DNA of 64,000 nucleotides, taken from positions 1-64,000 of the forward strand of contig CAJUNK010000012.1 of the NCBI GenBank assembly GCA_910587815.1. The letters run 5' to 3'. A program made the position numbers and the translations under genes. Numbering within the stretch: position 1 is the stretch's first letter; every line of letters begins with the position of its first letter. Below are positions 14,813-24,128 of the stretch, piece by piece. This stretch comes from Candidatus Gastranaerophilales bacterium. GTDB lineage: Bacteria > Cyanobacteriota > Vampirovibrionia > Gastranaerophilales > Gastranaerophilaceae. Below the pieces are notes generated by a model that had not been told where the DNA came from, searched no databases, and saw only the letters and a program-made list of their open reading frames with translations.

Positions 14813-17176
14813 TTATAGTATTCTTTTTAATTTAACGGTGAAATCATTTTTCATCAGACTGCCATCAAATTTTACTCTAAAATAATTTGTTTCTTTATCT
14901 TCGGCATTTATATCAGGAATTGAATCTAATTTATCTTTATAGTTTTCATACGTATGCTCTGGTCTAAATATTAATTTTGTGATTAATGAAATTGGTACAA
15001 AAAGAATTTTTATTCTCCTCTGCGCTTTTGCATTATATTTTCCAAACAAAGTTAAATTGGCGATATCATTATATCTGTCATATTCTCCTTCAATTAAAAG
15101 GGATAAATATTTTTGTTTAGATGTTGCTTTTATGTTTTTAAATATGTGATTATCCATATAAAAATGACCTGTGATATTGGAGCTTGCAAGCTCAGGATTG
15201 CTCATATCCATATTTGTAATATCTTTTATTTTTGTTTTTCTTCTTGTTAATTTATTTTTGAATTCAAATTCAGCTAATTTTGGTAAATAGCCTTTGTTTA
15301 ATTTGAAAACAGCGTATGCTTTTATGTCATCAAGCTTGTTGAAGGTTTTTATTCTAAGTTTTGCATTTGCAGTACCTTCTATTTGATTTGGCAAATTAAA
15401 GATAATATCTGCGGCTGCATTAGAATTAATATTTCTTGCGGTAAAATCAACTAAAGATGTTTTGTTTTTAAAATCATATTTGCCATTTGCAAACAATGTG
15501 CCTTTTGCAAAATATACCTTTGATGTTTTGAATTTAAATACTTCATTTTTTAAACTGCCAGATATATTTACGTTTCTTAATTTTATTTTATCTTTTTTAA
15601 TTTCACCAATTTTAATATTCCAATTATCTATTGCTACTTGGTGATTTTCAAAATTAGTTTTGTATTTTTTATTGTAATGTTTATGTGTTTTGAAATTTTT
15701 TCTATTCACTGTATATCTATTTAGGAATAAATCCATATCATAGATTGTTATTTTATAGTTTGATTTTATGAAATTATTCTTACCATGGATTTTGCAATCA
15801 AAAGCTTCATTTCTATATTTACCGTTTGCAATAATGTCTACAAACTTTTTATCAGCAATAATTTTTGCTTCCCTAACATCAAAATCCTTGTATTTAAAAT
15901 CTTTGATTATAAAATCCCCTATGGCAATTTTTTCATCAAAATCATATTCAATATTTCCTTTAAATTTACCGCCTTTGATGAATTTGTCAAAAAATCCTAT
16001 TGCAGAAACAGGCGCAAATTCTTCTGTTTTAATTACCAAATGTTTTGGATGATAATTATCAATATTTTTCGCAAAAAAAGCATTGCCTGATATTATGTCT
16101 TTGTAACCATCTTTTGTTTTTATACTGTATGTGTAATCTTTTATGGTTAGTTTGTTCCCTGCTTTTACTGTTTTGACGGATAATCTTCTTTTATTGTTGT
16201 GCAGGCCTAAATATGCATTTTTATAGAAAATATCTGAACCTTCTTTTATGTCTGCAATATAATCTATTTGGTTTATGCCATTTTTTATGTGGTAATTTAC
16301 ATTTAATTTTACATCGTTTAAAACACTGAAATCTGTAAGGTATTTTGCAGATTTTTTTGTAACTATTGTATTTGCTGCACCAAAAACTTCTCTTTTTCTA
16401 TTTAATACGTTTGATACTTTTAGTATGTTGCAAGCTTTTTCTTCTGCCAAAAGTGCACAAGTGTTTGAGCGCATATTTTGTCCGTCAAAATAAAAACCGA
16501 CTTTATTAAAAAATACAGGAGCATTGTTAAATTGAGCAGGTGCCATTTTGGCATTTAGATTGTATGCAGTAATGATGCCATAGATATCATAATCTTTTAA
16601 ATAAAGACTTGCTTTGATATCACCTGAGTATTCTTTAAAAATAGAGAGCTTGTTATCTGAAAAGATTTTACCATCAAATGCTAAGCCGCCTTCTTTTGAA
16701 AGATGAAGATTTGAAAAATCCATATTAAAATTATCATCTATTGTTATTCTGCCATTTTGTATGTATGTATTTGGCAGTTTGCTAAAATTAAATTTTTTAT
16801 TTACTGATGAAAGAGCTGATTTTTTTGAATTATTTTTATTTAAATATAAATAATGGATATTAAGATTTTTTATTCCCTTTGGAGTAAGCTTTGCATTTAA
16901 ATCCTGTGCTACTACTATATAATTTGCATCTTTAGGCAAAAATGAAACTCTGTCGGCTGAAGTATTTAAGAAAAATTTTGAATTTGATGTGAATTCAATA
17001 TTTTCAATTTTAGTTGTAATTTGTGTTTTTTTATAAATATATTCTTCAATTTTTTTGATTGCTGTTTTGGAATTTAAAATTTTTGGCAAAATGAATATTG
17101 CTGAAAAATAAAGAATTGCTGTTAGTAGTATCAAAAGTGACAGTATTGATACAAATATAATTTTAATTTTTTTCAT
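14813..17176 (-). CDS. AsmA/TamB-like envelope protein
   Basis: A 787-residue protein with one N-terminal transmembrane helix (IIFVSILSLLILLTAILYFSA) followed by a very long beta-strand-rich, lysine/asparagine-rich region. The pattern is that of AsmA-like bridge proteins, which are anchored in the inner membrane and form a hydrophobic groove across the periplasm for lipid transport. FDGKIF-, YNLNAKM- and NGKYDFKNKTSLVDFTARN-like repeats of about 30-40 residues recur through the chain, consistent with repeating beta turns. It starts 5 bases after the glycosyltransferase gene with AGGATTT upstream, so both form one operon. The specific subfamily is not clear. Confidence 0.6.
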   Translation of the reverse strand: MKKIKIIFVSILSLLILLTAILYFSAIFILPKILNSKTAIKKIEEYIYKKTQITTKIENIEFTSNSKFFLNTSADRVSFLPKDANYIVVAQDLNAKLTPKGIKNLNIHYLYLNKNNSKKSALSSVNKKFNFSKLPNTYIQNGRITIDDNFNMDFSNLHLSKEGGLAFDGKIFSDNKLSIFKEYSGDIKASLYLKDYDIYGIITAYNLNAKMAPAQFNNAPVFFNKVGFYFDGQNMRSNTCALLAEEKACNILKVSNVLNRKREVFGAANTIVTKKSAKYLTDFSVLNDVKLNVNYHIKNGINQIDYIADIKEGSDIFYKNAYLGLHNNKRRLSVKTVKAGNKLTIKDYTYSIKTKDGYKDIISGNAFFAKNIDNYHPKHLVIKTEEFAPVSAIGFFDKFIKGGKFKGNIEYDFDEKIAIGDFIIKDFKYKDFDVREAKIIADKKFVDIIANGKYRNEAFDCKIHGKNNFIKSNYKITIYDMDLFLNRYTVNRKNFKTHKHYNKKYKTNFENHQVAIDNWNIKIGEIKKDKIKLRNVNISGSLKNEVFKFKTSKVYFAKGTLFANGKYDFKNKTSLVDFTARNINSNAAADIIFNLPNQIEGTANAKLRIKTFNKLDDIKAYAVFKLNKGYLPKLAEFEFKNKLTRRKTKIKDITNMDMSNPELASSNITGHFYMDNHIFKNIKATSKQKYLSLLIEGEYDRYNDIANLTLFGKYNAKAQRRIKILFVPISLITKLIFRPEHTYENYKDKLDSIPDINAEDKETNYFRVKFDGSLMKNDFTVKLKRIL

Positions 17177-17181
17177 AAATC

Positions 17182-18048
17182 CTATCTCATTTTTTGATAA
17201 ATTTTCCTTAAAAAATTATACAATTTTTTAAAATATCTTCGCAATTGTTTAAATAGTGTATTTATAAACAGATAATATAGCGGAACTTTATATGTTTTTT
17301 GTTTCACCCAGCCATTTTGTATATGAATTCCTAAAAAACCTTGCTCTATAAAATTATTTTGAGTGCAGCCTTTTCTTATTGCATCATTATATTGGTTTTG
17401 GAACCAAAAATGTCTGAAAAGATTGCTTGTAGGATATAATTTATATGGCATAGATTTCATGTAATATTCGCCATACCATTGCATTTCATAAGGTGAAATT
17501 TTAAATAAATCTTTAAATTCCAAATTATTTTTTTTCAAAAGATTTTCTTCTATATCAAGAAGCAAATTTCTTGAAAAAACTTGTCCTTGGCATACAAATG
17601 AATATGGCTTTCCATATCTTTTTAAATAGTTTTGAATTCTTAAATATTCTTCTTTCTTTTCCTCTATTATTGATGTATATGGTGTGTTTTCATCGTACAT
17701 AAAATCTTTTATGTAAAAATTTTGGATAAAATATAGGTCTGAATCTAAAATTACATAAAAATTGCATAGATTTTTTTGATAAAACTTTATTTTTACAAAT
17801 TGCTGACTAATCCAGCCTGGTGTTTCTTGTTCTTCTTTGTTTATAATTTCTTCATCTGTTAAAAGTATAATTTCATATTTTTCATTATGTGTAATAAGTG
17901 CAGATTTAAATATTTCAATATCTCTTTTGGGACAAACTATTACAAAGGGAATGTTGTCTGCGTTAAATTTATCAATGCTTTCTTTTAAAATTTTTAGTCT
18001 GTCTAAATCTTTTATGTAACTTTTACAAAATAATACTAAATTGTGCAT
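17182..18048 (-). CDS. DUF6492-like glycosyltransferase
   Basis: A 288-residue protein resembling GT-A-fold glycosyltransferases of the DUF6492 type. VILDSDLYF (about residue 97) is a DxD metal/nucleotide-sugar motif, preceded by TPGWISQQFVKIKFY, a block typical of this group. The C-terminal 40 residues are aromatic and basic (LYYLFINTLFKQLRRYFKK) and may contact the membrane. It precedes the AsmA-like gene in one minus-strand operon. A role in envelope polysaccharide or lipid glycosylation is inferred from this pairing. Donor and acceptor are unknown. Confidence 0.6.
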   Translation of the reverse strand: MHNLVLFCKSYIKDLDRLKILKESIDKFNADNIPFVIVCPKRDIEIFKSALITHNEKYEIILLTDEEIINKEEQETPGWISQQFVKIKFYQKNLCNFYVILDSDLYFIQNFYIKDFMYDENTPYTSIIEEKKEEYLRIQNYLKRYGKPYSFVCQGQVFSRNLLLDIEENLLKKNNLEFKDLFKISPYEMQWYGEYYMKSMPYKLYPTSNLFRHFWFQNQYNDAIRKGCTQNNFIEQGFLGIHIQNGWVKQKTYKVPLYYLFINTLFKQLRRYFKKLYNFLRKIYQKMR

Positions 18049-18211
18049 TTTAACCTCTTGTTTATGAGGATTATACCATATTTAGTATTTTTATAGCTCT
18101 TTTGGCTAATGTAATGATATGTTAAATTAGTATATACAAATTCTTGTAATAAAAAAATGTGGGATTTATAATAAAATCCCATTGTAAATATGATTGATAT
18201 TAGGTGAAAAT

Positions 18212-18685
18212 ATGAGAATTAACCCCATTGGCTATAGCCAAAATTATACTTGTTCAAAGTTAAGAAATCAAAGTAATTGTCAGAAAAAACAGCAAAATCA
18301 AAATATAAATTTTGGTAATTTTTTTGATAAAAGAGCTTGTGAAGGTTTTAAAAAAGTGGCTCGTGGTGATATAGAAGCTGTTGTAAACGCTGGCGAATCA
18401 AAATTTTTCCAAGTGTACCATGGCTGGGATGATGAAGAACATGAGTATGTATTGAAGACTGAATTAAATGAAGATTATTTTAATTCTAAAGATTCAAAAG
18501 TTCAAAAACGTGTTAAATCAATGATTGAGCAGGCTAAAGAATATGATTATGTTAATTTTGAACGTACTGATCTTTTTTGGCAGGAAATTGCAAATTTAGC
18601 ATATCAATTGCGTCCTTATGAACAATATGATTCTACTTATCCTTATGTGCGCAATGATAATGCTAGTTATGAAAAAACCTATTAA
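18212..18685 (+). CDS. Small NFG-motif protein A
   Basis: A 157-residue protein of unknown function. After about 30 residues rich in Asn/Gln/Lys comes NINFGNFFDKRACE, then an alpha/beta body with many aromatics and acids. It is a clear paralogue of the next protein: both start MRIN, share NFG(N/R)F(F/L)D, and contain a comparable FW/YDLWF block. The ATG at 18212 was chosen because AGGTGAAA precedes it and the paralogue starts the same way. No secretion signal of a known type is present. Confidence 0.55.
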   Translation: MRINPIGYSQNYTCSKLRNQSNCQKKQQNQNINFGNFFDKRACEGFKKVARGDIEAVVNAGESKFFQVYHGWDDEEHEYVLKTELNEDYFNSKDSKVQKRVKSMIEQAKEYDYVNFERTDLFWQEIANLAYQLRPYEQYDSTYPYVRNDNASYEKTY

Positions 18686-18732
18686 TTGATATTAGTATTT
18701 AATTTAGAAATATTAAAAAAGAAAGCAAACAA

Positions 18733-19251
18733 ATGAGAATAAATTCAATTTCAAATGACTTTATTAATAATAAACAAAATTTTGGTAGATTTTTGGATAC
18801 TAATGCCTACGATATGGCTAAGGATATATGCTATACAAAAGGCACAGGCGATAAAAATATTGATGATCCTGATGTGTATACAATGTCTTATTTGGATAAT
18901 TCAAAACTTGTAGAATTGTATACTGGAGAGAATAAAAAAGGGAAAAAAGTATTAAAGGCAAAAATTAATAAAAAATATGCCGAAAAGCGTAATATTGAAT
19001 ATGACGTTGAATGTGAACGTAAACTATACAGGATGGAATATGATCTTTGGTTTAGAAATGTTGGTGATTATAACAGATTATATCATTTAGGCCAATTTGC
19101 CAGATCATTTGCAGCCCATGATTATTATTCGAATTCTGAACTGCATATTATTTCAAATGCTGACCGCTCTGCTAATAATAAAGAGCCTCAAATGAGTGAT
19201 TATGAATCTACAGAACAATATCTTCGTGATCGCGGCATGTATGATAGGTAA
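18733..19251 (+). CDS. Small NFG-motif protein B
   Basis: A 172-residue paralogue of the preceding protein, 47 bases downstream and probably in the same transcript. The N-terminus reads MRINSISNDFINNKQNFGRFLDTNAYD. The body is charged, with YDLWFRNVGDYNRLYHL in the middle and an acidic, disordered-looking tail. No catalytic motif is recognised. The spacing of the NFG block (about 20 residues from the N-terminus) recalls a short targeting or assembly tag. Confidence 0.55.
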   Translation: MRINSISNDFINNKQNFGRFLDTNAYDMAKDICYTKGTGDKNIDDPDVYTMSYLDNSKLVELYTGENKKGKKVLKAKINKKYAEKRNIEYDVECERKLYRMEYDLWFRNVGDYNRLYHLGQFARSFAAHDYYSNSELHIISNADRSANNKEPQMSDYESTEQYLRDRGMYDR

Positions 19252-19383
19252 TAAAATTCAATTTGCTAATTAGTTTTTGAAAATTTACACTTTGTAATAC
19301 TTTAGGCATTTTTTGTATTCTGATTGTTTTTACATTTTTAGGAAGGTGTGAAATTTTAAGGTCAAAAATACAAAAAATCTACA

Positions 19384-21408
19384 ATGCAGTATTCTATTAA
19401 TAATATTCCTCATAATAATCTGCAAAATAATGCCTTAAATAATTTGAATTTTAAGGGTAAAGCACCTAGTGCCGCTGATTTAACTGCTGTTGCAAAAAGA
19501 ACAAGATGTGCTCTTGGATCTTTTGTTGATGATTTGACCAAAAAGGTGCAGAAAAAATCCCCCAATTCTCTTGAAAATATTAATGATTTTCTTATTCCAA
19601 AGCAGGAAAAATTTACAAGAACTGTAATTGAAGCAGGGAGAGATTTTCTTGAAATGCCTTTCGATGTAATAGATTCTGTTGCATCAAGATTTCCAAATTC
19701 AAAAATAAATAATGCTTCATTCTTAAAAAGATATAGGGTGCATAATCTTAAAGAAAATGAACTAAAAGCATTGCAAGGTCTTTATGAGGATGGATTAAAA
19801 TTTTTAAATTCAGATAAAATCAACCCTGATGGATTAAGGGGTCCAAAGAAAATTTTTAATAAAAAATTAAATAAAAAAGTTTGCACCGATAATTGTCGCG
19901 ATTTTTGTAGAAAATTTGCAGATGAATATGATGCATTATTAAACAAAACAATGGCATGGAGCCAGGGTGCTTATGATACTAAAAAAGAAAGATTTTTCTC
20001 AAGAATAATTTCTGGTTTTACGGCTGCTATATTTTTAGGAAACGATTTTTACAATTCTGCTAAGTTAAAAGGCAAGAGCGATGAAGATGCCAAAAAATCT
20101 CAAAATAAAAAGCAGGCTCAAGAAATCAAAGAAAATCTCTTGGAAGGCGTATTGGGATATGGTGTTGCAGCGTGCCTTACAAAGTTTGTAAATGCAAATC
20201 TTTGGACTTCTGCTTTAATTAGTACAGGCATTAGTCTTGTTTCAAGGATTGTTTCAAGAAAAATGTCTGGCATGCCTTTAAATAGAGTGAATGTTCCTGA
20301 AAATTCAATGAATGAATTTATGAAGGCGGCTAAAAATAATGAACAATATAAAACACAAAGCGAAAAAGATAAAGAAGCAGCTAAACCTATTTTATCTCTG
20401 AAAAATATTTTGCTTGCCTTTGGTGGTATTGTTGCTGCTGGCTTTACTTTGCATGGTTTAAAATATCATACAAAAGCGGGTAAATACTTGAATAATAAAA
20501 TTTCCAGTTTTACAAATAAAATTGCTGATAAGGATATTGAAAAGCTTTATGCATCTAAAAAAGATATTAAAACAATTACAAAAATATTAAAGCAAAATGG
20601 TGAAGGTGCCTATGCGGCAAGAATTGAAAGTAATATTGATTATAAAAACAATAAAGTTTATCTTGGTGAAACTTATAAAACGACAAAATTGTTTGGTAAA
20701 CTTGAAGTGAAAACTAAAGATCTAAAATCCATTCCTCTTGTACCATTTAAGATGGTTAAAGATATTGTAGGATACCCTTATACTTTAGCGAAAAAGTTTG
20801 CAAGTGCATTTGGTCTCATAAAACATGGTGAACCGAACAAGAGAAGTTTAGAAGATGTACATAATATGAAAAATCTATATTTAAGATTCAAAGATTTCGA
20901 AAGTAAACACAAAGGTGACCCGCAAAAATTAAATGAAGAATTTGGTAAATATGTAAATAAAATGCGTCTTGCATCCTTAAATAACGTTACTATTTCAAAG
21001 GTAAACAATTCTAAAATTGCCGTTATGGCACAAACCTTAGGAACACTTGTAGGCATTGGTTTCAATATGAATGATGAATTTAACGCCTCAATTAAAAACG
21101 GTGATTCTAAACAAGATGCTGAAAAGGCTGCAAGGAAAAGGGGTTTGAATAAATTTGCGAGAATGACATCCCAGGTGGCAATTTCAGGCACATTAAATAG
21201 TTTATTCGAAAAACAATACGGCGACAGCTTAATTGGCGCAGGCCTTGTAGTTGCACTTAGCACAGTTATTACAGATTCTGTATCAAGACTGTTAACAGCA
21301 ATGCCTACAAAGAAAATGAATAAAAAAGAATTGGAAGAATATCAAGAAAAAAATAAAACCGGCAAAATGGCTTGGTACCATAATTCTATAGATAAGCTCG
21401 CATCGTAA
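19384..21408 (+). CDS. Large NFKG-motif protein with hydrophobic segments
   Basis: A 674-residue protein of unknown function. The N-terminus is Asn-rich and carries LNNLNFKGKAPSAADL (residues about 19-34). Hydrophobic or amphipathic segments occur near 260-285 (GVAACLTKFVNANLWTSALI), 340-360 (ILLAFGGIVAAGFTLHGL) and 545-570 and 620-640 (GAGLVVALSTVITDSVSRLL), so it is probably membrane-associated. Two regions share a GxxxAxTxFxxA-S-xSRL pattern, suggesting an internal duplication (about 245-300 and 605-650). It follows the two small NFG proteins but lies 130 bases further on and has no evident ribosome site. Confidence 0.55.
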   Translation: MQYSINNIPHNNLQNNALNNLNFKGKAPSAADLTAVAKRTRCALGSFVDDLTKKVQKKSPNSLENINDFLIPKQEKFTRTVIEAGRDFLEMPFDVIDSVASRFPNSKINNASFLKRYRVHNLKENELKALQGLYEDGLKFLNSDKINPDGLRGPKKIFNKKLNKKVCTDNCRDFCRKFADEYDALLNKTMAWSQGAYDTKKERFFSRIISGFTAAIFLGNDFYNSAKLKGKSDEDAKKSQNKKQAQEIKENLLEGVLGYGVAACLTKFVNANLWTSALISTGISLVSRIVSRKMSGMPLNRVNVPENSMNEFMKAAKNNEQYKTQSEKDKEAAKPILSLKNILLAFGGIVAAGFTLHGLKYHTKAGKYLNNKISSFTNKIADKDIEKLYASKKDIKTITKILKQNGEGAYAARIESNIDYKNNKVYLGETYKTTKLFGKLEVKTKDLKSIPLVPFKMVKDIVGYPYTLAKKFASAFGLIKHGEPNKRSLEDVHNMKNLYLRFKDFESKHKGDPQKLNEEFGKYVNKMRLASLNNVTISKVNNSKIAVMAQTLGTLVGIGFNMNDEFNASIKNGDSKQDAEKAARKRGLNKFARMTSQVAISGTLNSLFEKQYGDSLIGAGLVVALSTVITDSVSRLLTAMPTKKMNKKELEEYQEKNKTGKMAWYHNSIDKLAS

Positions 21409-21500
21409 AAACCAAAAAATGTTATTTTGGCTTGTAATTGTATACCCTTGCAGAAAAATTTTAAAGGGGTATTATTGGGTGTGAGGAGTGAAAATAACCT

Positions 21501-22919
21501 ATGTACAATCCAAAATCCCGTAATGCAGAAGAATTTATTTCCCACAGCGAAGTTTTGGCATCTTTAAAATATGCTGATGAAAACAAAGACAATATTAAAG
21601 TTATTGATGAAATACTTGCAAAAGCAAGATTGAAAAAAGGCCTTAGTCATAGAGAAGCAGCTGTTTTGCTTGATTGTACTATTCCTGAAAAAGTTGATGA
21701 AATATTTGAACTTGCACGCGAAATTAAAAATGATTATTACGGCAATCGTATTGTGCTTTTTGCACCATTGTATCTTTCAAATTACTGCGTAAACGGGTGT
21801 GTGTATTGCCCTTATCATTATGTAAATAAAAACATTCCAAGAGTAAAGCTGACACAAGAACAAATCAGACGCGAAACAGAAGCTTTGCAGGATATGGGTC
21901 ATAAACGCATTGCTATTGAAGCTGGCGAAGACCCTGTAAATAATCCTATTGAATATATTTTGGATTCTATAAAAACAATTTATAGTGTGAAACATAAAAA
22001 TGGTTCAATTCGCCGTGTAAATGTTAATATTGCAGCTACTACAGTTGAAAACTATAAAAAGCTGCATGAGGCTGGAATAGGTACCTATATATTATTTCAA
22101 GAAACATACAACAAAGAAACGTATGAAAAACTTCATCCTACGGGGCCTAAGCACAATTATAAATACCATACCGAAGCTATGGACAGAGCAATGGAAGCTG
22201 GGATTGATGATGTAAGCCTTGGTGTTTTATTTGGGCTTGAATTATACAGATATGAATTTTCTGCACTTTTAATGCATGCAGAGCATTTAGAGGCTGTATT
22301 TGGGGTTGGTCCGCATGCTATTAGCGTTCCAAGGATTAAAAAGGCTGACGATATTGATCCTAATGCATTTGATAATGGTATTAACGATGATGTTTTTGCA
22401 AAAATTGTTGCTTGTATTAGAATTGCTGTTCCATATACTGGAATGATAATTTCTACAAGAGAGTCTGCTGAATGCAGAAAACGCCTTTTGAGTTTAGGTG
22501 TTTCGCAAATTAGCGGTGGTTCTAAAACAAGTGTTGGCGGTTATTTTAATCCAGCACCTGAAGACGAAAACTCAGCTCAGTTTGATGTTTCAGATAGGCG
22601 CCCGCTGGATGATGTTATAAGATGGCTTATGGAATTAGGGTATTTGCCAAGTTTTTGCACCTCATGTTATAGACAGGGGCGTACTGGTGATAGATTTATG
22701 GAGATTTGTAAAAGTCAGCAAATTCATAATTTTTGCCAGCCAAATGCTATTATGACATTAAAAGAGTATTTGGAAGATTATGCTTCTGATGCCACAAGAG
22801 CTGTTGGCGAAAGTCTTTTGCCTGCTGAAATAGAAAAAATTAAAGATGATGTTATACATGCTAAAGTGATAGAAAATTTGGCAAAAATTCATAATGGTGA
22901 AAGAGATTTTAAATTTTAA
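21501..22919 (+). CDS. hydG: [FeFe]-hydrogenase maturase HydG
   Basis: A 472-residue radical SAM enzyme. The cluster motif CVNGCVYC (Cys96, Cys100, Cys103) is the CX3CX2C type, and the C-terminal CTSCYRQGRTGDRF with a further Cys about 22 residues on is the second iron-sulfur site that separates HydG from ThiH. HydG cleaves tyrosine to supply CO and cyanide ligands for the hydrogenase H-cluster. GEDP, and the ending MTLKEYLEDYA, are also family-typical. HydE, HydF and a hydrogenase are not in this window. GAGGAG lies about 12 bases before the ATG. It is convergent with trpD. Confidence 0.95.
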   Translation: MYNPKSRNAEEFISHSEVLASLKYADENKDNIKVIDEILAKARLKKGLSHREAAVLLDCTIPEKVDEIFELAREIKNDYYGNRIVLFAPLYLSNYCVNGCVYCPYHYVNKNIPRVKLTQEQIRRETEALQDMGHKRIAIEAGEDPVNNPIEYILDSIKTIYSVKHKNGSIRRVNVNIAATTVENYKKLHEAGIGTYILFQETYNKETYEKLHPTGPKHNYKYHTEAMDRAMEAGIDDVSLGVLFGLELYRYEFSALLMHAEHLEAVFGVGPHAISVPRIKKADDIDPNAFDNGINDDVFAKIVACIRIAVPYTGMIISTRESAECRKRLLSLGVSQISGGSKTSVGGYFNPAPEDENSAQFDVSDRRPLDDVIRWLMELGYLPSFCTSCYRQGRTGDRFMEICKSQQIHNFCQPNAIMTLKEYLEDYASDATRAVGESLLPAEIEKIKDDVIHAKVIENLAKIHNGERDFKF

Positions 22920-22955
22920 AAACCAACTCTTGAAGATTATTAATTAAGTAAGGTT

Positions 22956-23969
22956 TTATTTATTTGAAAACCTAATGAAATCATCCAGTATAGCTTTTGC
23001 AAGACCTTTGTCTAATGTTGATTTTGCTAAATCAATTCCATCTTTTATATTTTTTGATATTCTTGTTATATAGAGCAGAAGGGCGGCATTGAGCACTGCT
23101 ATGTCTCGTTTTGGGCCAACATCATTTCCTGTAAATATATTATATAAAATTTTGGTATTTTCTTTTGCATCTCCACCCTGAATATCTTTTAGTGATGCAG
23201 TTTTCAATCCAAAATCTTCAGGTTTTATTGTGTATGATATGATTTCAGAATTTTTAATTTCAGAAATCAGTGTAGGTCCTGTAATTGTAGCTTCGTCTAA
23301 TCCATCTGTGCCATGTAGTGTCATACCGTTTACAATGCCAAGATTTTTTAATACCTGTGCAATCGGTTTTACTAATTTTTCATCATAAACACCGATTAAT
23401 TGCATTTTTGTATGGGCAGGGTTTACTAATGGACCAATTATGTTAAATAGTGTTCTTATGCCTATTTCATGTCTTACATCTGCTACAAATTTCATACCTG
23501 GATGATAGTTTGGTGCATACATAAAACAAATATTTATTTTTTTAAGCAGGGCAATATTTTCATTTGCATTTAAATTAATATTTGCACCCATGGCTTCAAG
23601 CACATCAGCTGCACCGGATTTGCTTGATGATGAACGATTACCGTGCTTTGTAACTTTACATCCTGCTCCTGCTGCTATAAAGGCTGCTGCGGTTGATATA
23701 TTAAAAGTGCCTGCACAATCTCCTCCAGTGCCAACTATATCAATTGCATCGGGTGTTTTAAAATCAACAGGGATGCAATTGTCTTTCATTGTTTGTGCCG
23801 CAGCTGTTATTTCTTCTACGGTTTCGCCTTTTATTCTAAGTGCAGTCAAAAATGCTGCCATTTGTGCATTTGTAGCTTGGCCTTTTATTATTTCTTCAAT
23901 TATTGTTCGTACTTCAGCAAATTCTAGGTTTTTGCCGTTTGTAATTTTTACAATTGCGTCTACTATCAT
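22956..23969 (-). CDS. trpD: Anthranilate phosphoribosyltransferase
   Basis: A 337-residue TrpD of normal length: VGTGGDCAGTFNIST (PRPP-binding glycine loop), KHGNRSSSSKSGAADVLEAMG and PLVNPA. It joins anthranilate to PRPP in tryptophan synthesis. The start at ATG 23969 aligns with the family N-terminus (MIVDAIVKI); a GTG four codons earlier (23981) is possible. Neither has a Shine-Dalgarno site. No other trp gene adjoins it. It ends head-to-head with hydG across a short hairpin (AGGTTTT/AAAACCT, 22951-22973) that overlaps its stop region. Confidence 0.95.
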   Translation of the reverse strand: MIVDAIVKITNGKNLEFAEVRTIIEEIIKGQATNAQMAAFLTALRIKGETVEEITAAAQTMKDNCIPVDFKTPDAIDIVGTGGDCAGTFNISTAAAFIAAGAGCKVTKHGNRSSSSKSGAADVLEAMGANINLNANENIALLKKINICFMYAPNYHPGMKFVADVRHEIGIRTLFNIIGPLVNPAHTKMQLIGVYDEKLVKPIAQVLKNLGIVNGMTLHGTDGLDEATITGPTLISEIKNSEIISYTIKPEDFGLKTASLKDIQGGDAKENTKILYNIFTGNDVGPKRDIAVLNAALLLYITRISKNIKDGIDLAKSTLDKGLAKAILDDFIRFSNK

Positions 23970-24050
23970 TTTTTTAGCCACTGTTTTTTGTGAGCAGAAA
24001 TTATTGTACTACAAAAATGGTTTTTATTATATAATTTTTTGTAGTTTCAT

Positions 24051-24123
24051 GCCGATATAGCTCAGTTGGTAGAGCGGTTCATTCGTAATGAATAGGTCAA
24101 GGGTTCGAGTCCCTTTATCGGCT
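24051..24123 (+). tRNA. tRNA-Thr(CGU), prophage integration site
   Basis: A 73-base cloverleaf: acceptor GCCGATA/TATCGGC, D arm GCTCAGTTGGTAGAGC, anticodon stem GTTCA/TGAAT with loop TTCGTAA (CGT), T arm AAGGGTTCGAGTCCCTT. Its 3' 42 bases coincide with attL, so the gene stays intact after phage integration. Confidence 0.93.
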
Positions 24124-24124
24124 T
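24082..24124 (+). repeat. attL (43-bp core)
   Basis: The 43 bases from TTCGTAATG to CGGCTT, covering the anticodon loop to the 3' end of tRNA-Thr, are identical at 61130-61172. Flanking bases differ on both sides, defining the crossover core. Confidence 0.92.
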
Positions 24125-24128
24125 TTTG

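Noticed and set aside
24051..24123. Second tRNA-Thr at the prophage right end
   Set aside because: Only the 3' 43 bases are repeated at 61130-61172; the D arm and half of the anticodon stem are missing, so it is attR.
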